Below the pieces are notes generated by a model. It was not told the origin of the DNA, ran no database searches, and saw nothing but the letters and a program-made list of their open reading frames with translations. From positions 1 to 10,904 of the forward strand of contig JBLKOW010000033.1 of the NCBI GenBank assembly GCA_047603135.1: a DNA stretch of 10,904 nt, read 5' to 3'. The position numbers and the translations under genes are program-made. Below are positions 1 through 5,813 of the stretch, piece after piece (the first letter of the stretch is position 1; each line of letters begins with the position of its first letter). The stretch comes from JACJVV01 sp047603135 (lineage in GTDB: Archaea; Nanobdellota; Nanobdellia; Woesearchaeales; JACJVV01).

Positions 1-53
1 CGTTAATAGCTGGGTTCAATTTTCTTGAATTTCACTTTACGAAAACCGTAATA

Positions 54-61
54 TTTAAATA
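54..61 (+). promoter_or_regulatory. Possible TATA box (TTTAAATA)
   Basis: TTTAAATA is the same core seen in the better-supported promoters of this window. It would place a start site near base 85 and give the DHH gene a leader of about 240 bases, or drive a small RNA. The box is nearly symmetric, so direction is uncertain. No nearby minus-strand gene is visible. Confidence 0.35.
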
Positions 62-101
62 GTGTGAGATTTTCCTAGGCTTGTAAGAGAGATAAAGACC
101 C

Positions 102-119
102 AGAATTAGTATTAATTCT
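102..119 (+). other. Small AT-rich hairpin in leader region
   Basis: AGAATTA (102-108) and TAATTCT (113-119) are perfect inverted repeats around a 4-base GTAT loop. The stem has only one G-C pair and would be weak. It lies downstream of the possible TATA box at 54-61 and could be a leader structure, or chance in AT-rich DNA. Confidence 0.3.
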
Positions 120-321
120 TCGTCAACGATTGCAAATATATTGGAAAATGAAACATATATTGCACTGATGTAAAAAAGTAATTACATTGTATGGACTATT
201 GTTCCTGCATATAATCGTGCTATTTTATGTATATGCGAGATATGTTATACTATTGATATCATACATGCTTTGCGTATGTATTGTTTCAGTATATTTGTTT
301 AGAAATAATGAGGTAATAATC

Positions 322-1824
322 ATGAAAAATATAAAAGATAAATTATCAGACGTATTCCCTGGAGATGTCTATAAAGGGATTGTTAAAATAACACGAAAAG
401 TAAAACCTGGCCCAACTATTCTTGTGGTTACTGATGTAACAAAATCAATCGATGCAGTTACTAAAGACACTCAATTTGATGTGGGAGATGTTGTACAGCT
501 TGAAGGAAGCGTGAGTGAGCGCGCTGGTAAACTTCAAATTGAAATACAAACAATTCGAAAATCTGAGAAGAATTTTGATGAAGTTATTGATGAGCAAAGT
601 AAGCCATTTGATAAACCGCTCTCAATTACATCAGATAGAATGAGTCAACTTCGTTCACAATTTATTGAGGTTGCACATATAATTAGAAAAGCTATTCTAA
701 ACAATCAACCTATCCTTATTCGTCATCATGCTGATGCAGATGGGATTATGTCGGGAATGGCTATTGAGAAAGCATGTCGTTTGTATATGGAACAAATAGG
801 TCTTGAACCACATTATCATTTATTTAGGAGTCCAAGTAGAGCGCCTTTTTATGAAGTTTCAGATATGTTTAAAGATATTGGATTTACAAAAAAAGTTCTT
901 GAAAGTCACGATCAGCAAAAACCATTGATTCTAGTTGTTGATAATGGCTCAACACCCGAAGATGTTTTCGCAATGAAGTCACTTAAGTCGATGGGTTTTG
1001 ATATTGTTGTTATTGATCACCATAACCCTGTTGTTTTAGAAAATGGGGTTACTGCAGTTTGTCCATATCTAAAATATCATATTAATCCATACAGAAATGG
1101 TCTTGATAGTAAAACTAGTGCTGGTATGCTTTGTTATGAGGTTGCTCGTTTAATTCATAATTCATTTGATGCGCCGTTGATGCCAGCTATTGCTGCAATT
1201 GGTGATCGGTGTGATATTCCTGAGACTGATGAATATCTTGCAGTGGCAGGAAAGTCTAGAGAGGAGATTCAAAAGATGGTTGTGGCAATTGACTTTATAG
1301 CATACAATCTTAAGTTTGATTCAGGCGCTGGTGTATATGATGAAGTTTTTGCAAATAACGGATTTGTTGATATGATTAATGAAAAAGTGCGTGAGGGAGT
1401 TGATACTCAGCTTCAAAGTACGCTTCCTTATTTGCGAACGCAAGAATTACATGGAATTATTTTTTCATTTATTGATCTTGAAAAATATACACTTCGTTTT
1501 ACGTATCCAACTCCTGGAAAAGTAATTGGAATGATTCATGACAAAGTTGCGCTTGGCAAAGAGCAATCTCCAGTACTTTCGCTTGGATTTTTGTCAGACA
1601 TGGTAATTATTCGAGCAACGCAACCAGTTCTGCCTGTTGCAACCATTATAAAAAATCTTCAGAAGGATTTACCTGAAGCAAATGTTGATGGCGGTGGTCA
1701 TGAATGTGCAGGAACAATTAAATTTGTAAGTGCACACCAAAGTGCTATATTGCAACATATAAAACAGCAAATTCGTTCGCTGAAACGTGGTGAGGATGAC
1801 GAAACGTACTCAGAAGCAAACTAG
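322..1824 (+). CDS. OB-fold plus DHH-family phosphoesterase (archaeal RecJ-like)
   Basis: A 500-residue soluble protein with an N-terminal OB-fold segment (about residues 9-90) followed by a DHH/DHHA1 phosphoesterase. Visible metal-binding motifs are RHHADADG (134-141), the aspartate D207 in VVDNGS, the signature D232-H233-H234, GDRCD (294-298) and the C-terminal substrate motif GGGH (457-460). This order matches archaeal RecJ-like proteins of the COG1107 type, which act on single-stranded nucleic acids or small nucleotides. The DnaJ-type zinc finger found at the N-terminus of many of them is absent here. I chose ATG 322 because GAGGT (310-314) sits 7 bases upstream. The frame continues to TTG 187 but without a binding site. 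Exact substrate (DNA, RNA or dinucleotide) cannot be read from sequence. It appears co-transcribed with the Lrp-type gene that follows. Confidence 0.88.
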   Translation: MKNIKDKLSDVFPGDVYKGIVKITRKVKPGPTILVVTDVTKSIDAVTKDTQFDVGDVVQLEGSVSERAGKLQIEIQTIRKSEKNFDEVIDEQSKPFDKPLSITSDRMSQLRSQFIEVAHIIRKAILNNQPILIRHHADADGIMSGMAIEKACRLYMEQIGLEPHYHLFRSPSRAPFYEVSDMFKDIGFTKKVLESHDQQKPLILVVDNGSTPEDVFAMKSLKSMGFDIVVIDHHNPVVLENGVTAVCPYLKYHINPYRNGLDSKTSAGMLCYEVARLIHNSFDAPLMPAIAAIGDRCDIPETDEYLAVAGKSREEIQKMVVAIDFIAYNLKFDSGAGVYDEVFANNGFVDMINEKVREGVDTQLQSTLPYLRTQELHGIIFSFIDLEKYTLRFTYPTPGKVIGMIHDKVALGKEQSPVLSLGFLSDMVIIRATQPVLPVATIIKNLQKDLPEANVDGGGHECAGTIKFVSAHQSAILQHIKQQIRSLKRGEDDETYSEAN

Positions 1825-1867
1825 TAAAACACAGCATATAAATCAGCATATTACTAAGAAAGGTAAT

Positions 1868-2317
1868 ATGCGTTTTGATGTGAATAATAATGCGCGTCAG
1901 GATTTAAAGGATGAGTTTTCCCTTGATAGTCTTGATGAAGTTATTCTTCGCCGTTTGAAGGAAAATGCACGCATTCCATTCTCAACAATTGCACATGAAC
2001 TTCGTGTTACAGAAGGTACTGTTCGTGCACGAGTAAAACGTCTTATGAAACGTGGACATTTACTTGGTTTTACAACAAAAGTTCGCTCTGATGAGCATTC
2101 CATTATTCTAGTTTCTTTTGTAAATGGTCTTGACTCAGATGTGCTTTTACATGTTCCTTCTAAAAAAGCAATTGAGGGAGAATATCATGTTTTTAATGGA
2201 TATGATGTTGCTTATGTTGTGCAGGGAAAAGAAAGTGCACTTCACATATTTAATTATTTTAAAAGTCATGATTCTGTTTCAGCACTTGATATGTATGTAA
2301 TGAAACGAGCAGATTGA
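1868..2317 (+). CDS. Lrp/AsnC-family transcriptional regulator
   Basis: About 149 residues from ATG 1868. A winged helix-turn-helix spans roughly residues 20-68: LDEVIL begins helix 1, then AHELRVTEGTVRARVKRL forms the HTH and RGHLLGF the wing, as in the Lrp/AsnC family. The remainder (77-149) has the alternating strand/helix pattern of the RAM effector/oligomerisation domain, with GYDVAYVVQGKE in the position of the usual G-x-yD-v pattern, so it probably binds an amino acid or similar ligand and forms dimers or octamers. An upstream in-frame ATG at 1796 would add a 24-residue polar Lys/Gln/Thr tail and overlap the DHH gene by 29 bases. I prefer 1868 because AGGT (1861-1864) precedes it, though the 3-base spacing is tight. 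The close spacing suggests an operon with the DHH gene. Target genes are unknown. Confidence 0.82.
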   Translation: MRFDVNNNARQDLKDEFSLDSLDEVILRRLKENARIPFSTIAHELRVTEGTVRARVKRLMKRGHLLGFTTKVRSDEHSIILVSFVNGLDSDVLLHVPSKKAIEGEYHVFNGYDVAYVVQGKESALHIFNYFKSHDSVSALDMYVMKRAD

Positions 2318-2325
2318 GTGTTTGG

Positions 2326-2343
2326 TTTTTATGGTGGTTTTTT
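2326..2343 (+). terminator. T-rich terminator after the Lrp-type gene
   Basis: Two T runs (2326-2330 and 2338-2343), separated by a short G-rich spacer, lie directly after the stop codon at 2317. Archaeal RNA polymerase terminates at such U-rich tracts without needing a hairpin. The next gene converges from the other strand, so a stop here is expected. A second T5 run follows near 2384-2388. Confidence 0.55.
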
Positions 2344-2413
2344 AGTATGCATTTATTAGAAAATACTGAAGAGTAACACTCATTCTCTTTTTATAATTAT
2401 TGTTTGGTTGTGT

Positions 2414-2947
2414 TTATGTAAATCTTGAGAGATTTTTAGGCAACATTCTTCTTTCACCAGTAGGCATTCGTTTATAGTAGTCTTCATGAGTTGTAAATTT
2501 AATTAATTCATCTACTGACATTGGGAAGCCTAGTACGTCAAAGACTAAAGCATATTTTTCTGCATCAGAATCATATAAAGGTTCTTGATTTTTATGCCAC
2601 GGTTTAATTCTTGATTTAATCTTGTCTACGACTTCTTTTTTTTCTTCATCTGAAAAAGGTTCATGTTTGCAACTTCTAAATAATTCGCTTTGCTCTAGCA
2701 TTTTGATTGTACCAGTTAAACCAATACCATCGGCAACTGAAGAAAGTCTTAATCCTAGATTTCTATTGTCAAATTCACTTCTTGATGGAACTCGGACGTC
2801 TAAATAATCTACTACATAAAATTCGGGTAATAAAATTCTCAATACTTCCTTTGGATTCTTGGCAACGTATCCAATAGGAGTTAATTCAGCTCCAAAACAG
2901 ATAGTTTCTACATTTGAACGGTCCGAGTATTCAATAAATGTTGCCAT
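2414..2947 (-). CDS. Uncharacterised 177-residue protein
   Basis: I do not recognise this protein. It is soluble-looking, with no signal peptide or membrane segment. The N-terminal half (residues 1-60) has alternating hydrophobic strands ending in LLPEFYVVDYLDVRVPS, the middle carries a Gly-rich turn (ADGIGLTGTIKML), and the rest is charged and helical with a basic end. It contains only two cysteines and no clear catalytic motif. ATG 2947 is supported by a TATA box centred 28 bases upstream and the absence of a Shine-Dalgarno sequence, which together predict a nearly leaderless mRNA. It follows the glycogen synthase gene on the same strand after 91 bases but has its own promoter, so a functional link is not implied. 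Reality of the gene is fairly sure; function is unknown. Confidence 0.72.
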   Translation of the reverse strand: MATFIEYSDRSNVETICFGAELTPIGYVAKNPKEVLRILLPEFYVVDYLDVRVPSRSEFDNRNLGLRLSSVADGIGLTGTIKMLEQSELFRSCKHEPFSDEEKKEVVDKIKSRIKPWHKNQEPLYDSDAEKYALVFDVLGFPMSVDELIKFTTHEDYYKRMPTGERRMLPKNLSRFT

Positions 2948-2970
2948 ATGTATGACTTGTTTATTGTGAA

Positions 2971-2980
2971 CTATATAAAG
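2971..2980 (-). promoter_or_regulatory. TATA box for the 177-residue protein gene
   Basis: On the minus strand this reads CTTTATATAG, a canonical archaeal TATA box. Its centre is about 28 bases from the ATG at 2947, so transcription should start within two or three bases of the start codon. No ribosome binding site is present, consistent with a leaderless transcript. Confidence 0.7.
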
Positions 2981-3038
2981 ATTACTGCGGAAGATGCTTA
3001 ATGGGATTTATAATTTCAACTATTATTAGGTTTAATCT

Positions 3039-4838
3039 TCACTTACTATGCTCGCACGCATACAGATATGCTTCTTTGTATCTTGTGAAGAATTCTTTCC
3101 AGTCAGCATGTTCTGCAATCTTTCGTGCAGTTAGCCGTGCATTTTGTATTTCTTCTGGAGAAAATGTAATGAATTTCTTTAACGTTTCTGCAAGCATACG
3201 CGATGCTTCCTCTGAAGATGTGTTTTTTCGATCAATAATATGAAGTGCATTTTTATTAATTCCAAGCGCTTCGTTATCGCTCAGTGTTGCGACAAATCTT
3301 CCAAACCCTGCCACGTTTGTTGTAATTGATGGGACGCATAATGAAACTGCTTCAAGTGGTGTATATCCCCATGGTTCGTAGTAACTTGGATAAAGTCCTA
3401 TGTCACATGCTGCAACGACTTCTTCATACTCTGCATTGAGCAGTCCATCGTCACTTTCAAGATAAATTGGACAAAAGATTGCTTTTACACGTTGATCCTT
3501 ACTGTTATCAAGTCCTTGTTCTTTTAGTGAATTAAGCAGAAGATTATTATGCTCGTTATCAATGTAGTGTGTTGTTTTAAGTGGTGGATTTGGTCCTTTT
3601 AGTTTTTGAACTGCATCTTCAAGTTGTGCCCCATATGAATCACTAAATATTACATGACTACTAATTGGTTTGCCGGTGCACTGAGCATTAATTAATCGTA
3701 AAAACATATCGGAGCTAATAATTTCAAATGTTGTCCGGCATTCATCAACTGTTTCAAGTGAGTCAAGTAATTCTTGGCGAATACCTTTTCCACCCATTGG
3801 AATAAAAAAGAAACAAACGATAGTTCGCTCTGAGTTTTCCATTTTAAGTCGTTCATTAATACTCTTAAGTGCGTTGATAGTTATATCAATTCCTTTGACA
3901 TGGTATTCATATCTGCCAAATAATCCTACGAAAAGAGCAGAGGAAATATCGAAAGGAGCATGAGGGAAAAATAATGCTGTGCATAATTTATTGAGTTTTT
4001 CTCGCGTGATTGTTCGTGTTGCATTAATTTTGTCGGGCGTAGGTAGTGCATTGATGTCTAGTCCATTATATGTTAATATGTCTGGTTTTCGTTTAAGGAA
4101 ATGCTCTGCTTCTTGAGCTGTAATTTCTGAAACTGTGGTGAATGTGTGACTTTTTTGTGCGGATGCTCGTTCAAGATGAAATTTTGCATTGAGGTTGAGT
4201 TCTTTTGCCTTTTCTTCAGGAGAAAGAGTGGTGAGAATTTCATAAATGTTGCTGTGCCTTTCTGCAAGTGCACGTCCAAGTACTGTTGCGTGTGTTGTAA
4301 AAACTGTTGCAATTGATGGATTGTACATATTAAGATATAAACTCCCTGCTCCTGCAAGCCATTCATGAAAATGTCCTATGATTTTTTTATCAGATTCCGC
4401 CGAGAATTCATCAATAAGCATACCTACTGCCCATGACCATACTACTGGTTTATCAAAATCAAAAAAGTCTGTGCCAAGTGAGTCAATTGAATATTTTTCC
4501 CAGAGCATTCGTTTAATATCATTAGTGGCGTAGGTATAGTTTCTTACATCTACTAAAATTACTTGTGGTTTTCCAGGGATATTCCATCTTCCGTAGGTAC
4601 ATTGTATTCCTTTTTGTAATAATCGGTCAATTGCACTGCGAAGATGTGCAGGCGGAGAATGTTGTTCAAAACCGTGAGGATGTTGTTCTTCAAATGGCCC
4701 CACCATGAAGTAATCGTCTCCAAATGTTGCAAGTGCATGTGCTGCTTTAGAAGTTATAACTGTGTAGATTCCTCCAACTTTATTGCATACCTCCCATGAA
4801 GCTTCAAATAGAACGGTGTTTTTTAATGATTCATCCAT
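3039..4838 (-). CDS. Glycogen synthase, eukaryotic type (GT3)
   Basis: A 599-residue glycosyltransferase of family GT3, the family of fungal and animal glycogen synthase. It extends alpha-1,4-glucan chains from a nucleotide-glucose donor, in the cytoplasm. The N-terminus carries the hallmark EVCNKVGGIYTV (16-27), followed by GHFHEWLAG (155-163), TTHATVLGRAL (181-191), HTFTTVSEITAQEAEH (231-246) and KRKPDILTYNGLD (249-261). The catalytic pair is E488 and E496 in YYEPWGYTPLEA, with the 8-residue spacing of yeast Gsy2 E509/E517. It is about 100 residues shorter than eukaryotic enzymes. The C-terminal helix that holds the glucose-6-phosphate-sensing arginine cluster in eukaryotes has few arginines here (NARLTARKIAEHADWK), suggesting that control is lost or different. 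ATG 4838 lies about 25 bases from a TATA box, so the mRNA is probably leaderless. It diverges from the PAS/GT4/GH57 operon. Confidence 0.95.
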   Translation of the reverse strand: MDESLKNTVLFEASWEVCNKVGGIYTVITSKAAHALATFGDDYFMVGPFEEQHPHGFEQHSPPAHLRSAIDRLLQKGIQCTYGRWNIPGKPQVILVDVRNYTYATNDIKRMLWEKYSIDSLGTDFFDFDKPVVWSWAVGMLIDEFSAESDKKIIGHFHEWLAGAGSLYLNMYNPSIATVFTTHATVLGRALAERHSNIYEILTTLSPEEKAKELNLNAKFHLERASAQKSHTFTTVSEITAQEAEHFLKRKPDILTYNGLDINALPTPDKINATRTITREKLNKLCTALFFPHAPFDISSALFVGLFGRYEYHVKGIDITINALKSINERLKMENSERTIVCFFFIPMGGKGIRQELLDSLETVDECRTTFEIISSDMFLRLINAQCTGKPISSHVIFSDSYGAQLEDAVQKLKGPNPPLKTTHYIDNEHNNLLLNSLKEQGLDNSKDQRVKAIFCPIYLESDDGLLNAEYEEVVAACDIGLYPSYYEPWGYTPLEAVSLCVPSITTNVAGFGRFVATLSDNEALGINKNALHIIDRKNTSSEEASRMLAETLKKFITFSPEEIQNARLTARKIAEHADWKEFFTRYKEAYLYACEHSK

Positions 4839-4858
4839 GTGTGTGTTTCAGTTAAGAG

Positions 4859-4868
4859 TATATTTAAA
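4859..4868 (-). promoter_or_regulatory. TATA box for GT3 glycogen synthase gene
   Basis: On the minus strand this reads TTTAAATATA, centred about 25 bases upstream of the ATG at 4838. This predicts transcription starting at the start codon itself. No Shine-Dalgarno sequence is present. The same ten bases form the TATA box of the divergent operon at 5028-5037. Confidence 0.72.
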
Positions 4869-5001
4869 TATTTAACATTACTTTAGAGGAATAACTTTCT
4901 TTATTTTAATAGGTGAGTTTTTAGTTAGAGCTATTCATCAAAAACATGTAATTTAATTATATCTTATTCATGTGTTAGTTTTAATCCAATTACTATGTTG
5001 G

Positions 5002-5018
5002 TTAGATGTTTCATCTAA
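5002..5018. promoter_or_regulatory. Perfect 17-bp palindrome, candidate operator
   Basis: TTAGATG (5002-5008), TTT, then CATCTAA (5012-5018) form an exact inverted repeat with 7-base arms and a 3-base centre. It ends 9 bases before the TATA box of the PAS/GT4/GH57 operon, where archaeal activators commonly bind next to the BRE/TATA site. A winged-helix dimer is the natural partner; the PAS-HTH protein of this operon or the Lrp-type regulator are candidates. I did not see a second copy in the other intergenic regions. Confidence 0.55.
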
Positions 5019-5027
5019 ATCACAACA

Positions 5028-5037
5028 TTTAAATATA
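5028..5037 (+). promoter_or_regulatory. TATA box of the PAS/GT4/GH57 operon
   Basis: TTTAAATATA predicts a transcription start near base 5058 and therefore a leader of about 78 bases before the TTG at 5136. This gene has a leader and a ribosome binding site, unlike the divergent GT3 gene, which uses the identical TATA sequence but appears leaderless. Confidence 0.65.
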
Positions 5038-5075
5038 AGTTATGTTAAGGATATAGAAGAGGGAAGGTGTTACAT

Positions 5076-5102
5076 AAGCTTAGATTGATAGTAAGCTTTT
5101 TT
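5076..5102 (+). terminator. Hairpin with T6 tail in the operon leader (possible attenuator)
   Basis: AAGCTTA (5076-5082) and TAAGCTT (5092-5098) form a perfect 7-bp stem around a 9-base loop, and the second arm runs directly into TTTTTT (5097-5102). It lies between the predicted transcription start and the first gene, so it would act as an attenuator rather than an end-of-operon terminator. No alternative antiterminator pairing is obvious by eye. Confidence 0.45.
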
Positions 5103-5135
5103 GTGCGCTGTTTAAGGGAGAGGGTGTGAACAAAA

Positions 5136-5813
5136 TTGGCTCAGATGGATGAAGTGCGTGTTAATGAAATTCTAAACAGTTCGCGACATGCAATTGTTGC
5201 AATGGATATGCAGTTGAATGTAACGTATGCGAATGATAAAGTTGAAGACATGTTTGGATTATCTAAGCATGTGTTATTTAGTATGCGTAATCCGCTTGGG
5301 ATTGCTCCGCATGTGATTGAGAGTAATCGTCATATTCTTATTCAAAAAGAATCAATACCGCTTAATGCAGTTAAACTTCCTGATGGAAATGTGTTATCTG
5401 TGTCTGGATATATATCTGGCCAATTAAGTAATAATGGTTCACTTTTAGGTGTTACTGTTTTTGCCGATGCTGAAACAAAAAAGCAATTTAGTGTAACATC
5501 TTCTAAACGTCGTTCATTTACAGAAATTAGGGCTTCAATCTTACATTCACTTAAGGATGGGCGGAAGACTATTAATCAATTATCAAAGGATGTTGATATT
5601 AATTGGAAAACAGTTGAGAATCATTTAACATATCTTGCGGGAAGGCAATATATTAGTGAAGTTTTTTCATCGGAATATGTTCGTATATTTGGGATAACTG
5701 ACAAAGGAAAGAAGTTCCTTGAACAAGCTTTACTTCTAAATGCTTCTGAAGCGAAGAAGAGTGATGAAGTTACGAAAGAGGATTATGAACTTTCTGAGGA
5801 GGTTCGACCATGA
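5136..5813 (+). CDS. PAS-domain winged-helix transcriptional regulator
   Basis: A 225-residue soluble protein with two modules. Residues 8-116 are a PAS sensor: NEILNSSRHAIVAMD, the Y31-A32-N33-D34 turn after strand two, MFGLS, and a closing strand LLGVTVFAD. Residues 126-198 are a winged helix: RASILHSLKDGRKTINQLSK, the recognition helix WKTVENHLTYLAG, and a wing ending in YVRIFGITDKGKKFL. The C-terminal 25 residues are acidic. It probably senses a small molecule, redox or energy signal and controls this operon and perhaps the divergent GT3 gene; the ligand cannot be inferred. TTG 5136 is the first start after an in-frame TGA (5127-5129) and lies 9 bases after GAGGGTG. ATG 5145 is the alternative, but its spacing is 18 bases. 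Its stop overlaps the GT4 start by 4 bases (ATGA), so the two are translationally coupled. Confidence 0.83.
   Translation: MAQMDEVRVNEILNSSRHAIVAMDMQLNVTYANDKVEDMFGLSKHVLFSMRNPLGIAPHVIESNRHILIQKESIPLNAVKLPDGNVLSVSGYISGQLSNNGSLLGVTVFADAETKKQFSVTSSKRRSFTEIRASILHSLKDGRKTINQLSKDVDINWKTVENHLTYLAGRQYISEVFSSEYVRIFGITDKGKKFLEQALLLNASEAKKSDEVTKEDYELSEEVRP

Larger units (their letters stand above)
1..321. other. Left-edge region without a convincing gene
   Basis: This 321-base stretch contains no open frame that I can support. Plus frame 3 is open from the edge to a TAG at 60-62 (19 codons) and might be the tail of an upstream gene, but this is too short to judge. The region holds a TATA-like box at 54-61, a 7-bp hairpin at 102-119 and a six-codon ATG frame at 148-168. 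The frame of the following gene stays open back to a TTG at 187, giving a very hydrophobic 45-residue extension. It has no ribosome binding site and very AT-rich codons, so I treat it as untranslated leader. Confidence 0.55.
4839..5135. other. Divergent intergenic control region
   Basis: This 297-base AT-rich stretch separates the GT3 gene (leftward) from the PAS/GT4/GH57 operon (rightward). From left to right it holds the leftward TATA box (4859-4868), about 130 bases without evident elements, a perfect palindrome (5002-5018), the rightward TATA box (5028-5037), a terminator-like hairpin (5076-5102) in the predicted leader, and a Shine-Dalgarno-like GAGGGTG (5120-5126). I see no small ORF or RNA gene in it. 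Confidence 0.65.

Noticed and set aside
13..19. GGTTCAA resembling a tRNA T-loop
   Set aside because: The flanking bases do not form a T-arm stem, and no acceptor, D-arm or anticodon arm could be traced.
261..281. ATACAT...ATGTAT inverted repeat upstream of the DHH gene
   Set aside because: Six-base arms with a nine-base spacer in AT-rich DNA are likely by chance, and no promoter can be placed firmly nearby.
187..321. A 45-residue hydrophobic N-terminal extension of the DHH protein starting at TTG 187
   Set aside because: No ribosome binding site precedes TTG 187, the composition is that of AT-rich noncoding DNA, and ATG 322 has GAGGT at good spacing just before the OB fold begins.
1796..1867. 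Longer start for the Lrp-type regulator
   Set aside because: It would overlap the DHH gene by 29 bases and add a low-complexity polar tail; the purine-rich site abuts ATG 1796 with no spacing. Kept as an alternative only.
1897..2103. Minus-strand open frame opposite the Lrp-type gene
   Set aside because: It lies wholly within a well-supported winged-helix coding region on the other strand, and its basic, Ser/Arg-rich peptide looks like a shadow.
4073..4366. Second minus-strand frame inside the GT3 gene
   Set aside because: It overlaps conserved GT3 motifs in the proper frame, and its peptide is Gln/Leu-rich with no family resemblance.
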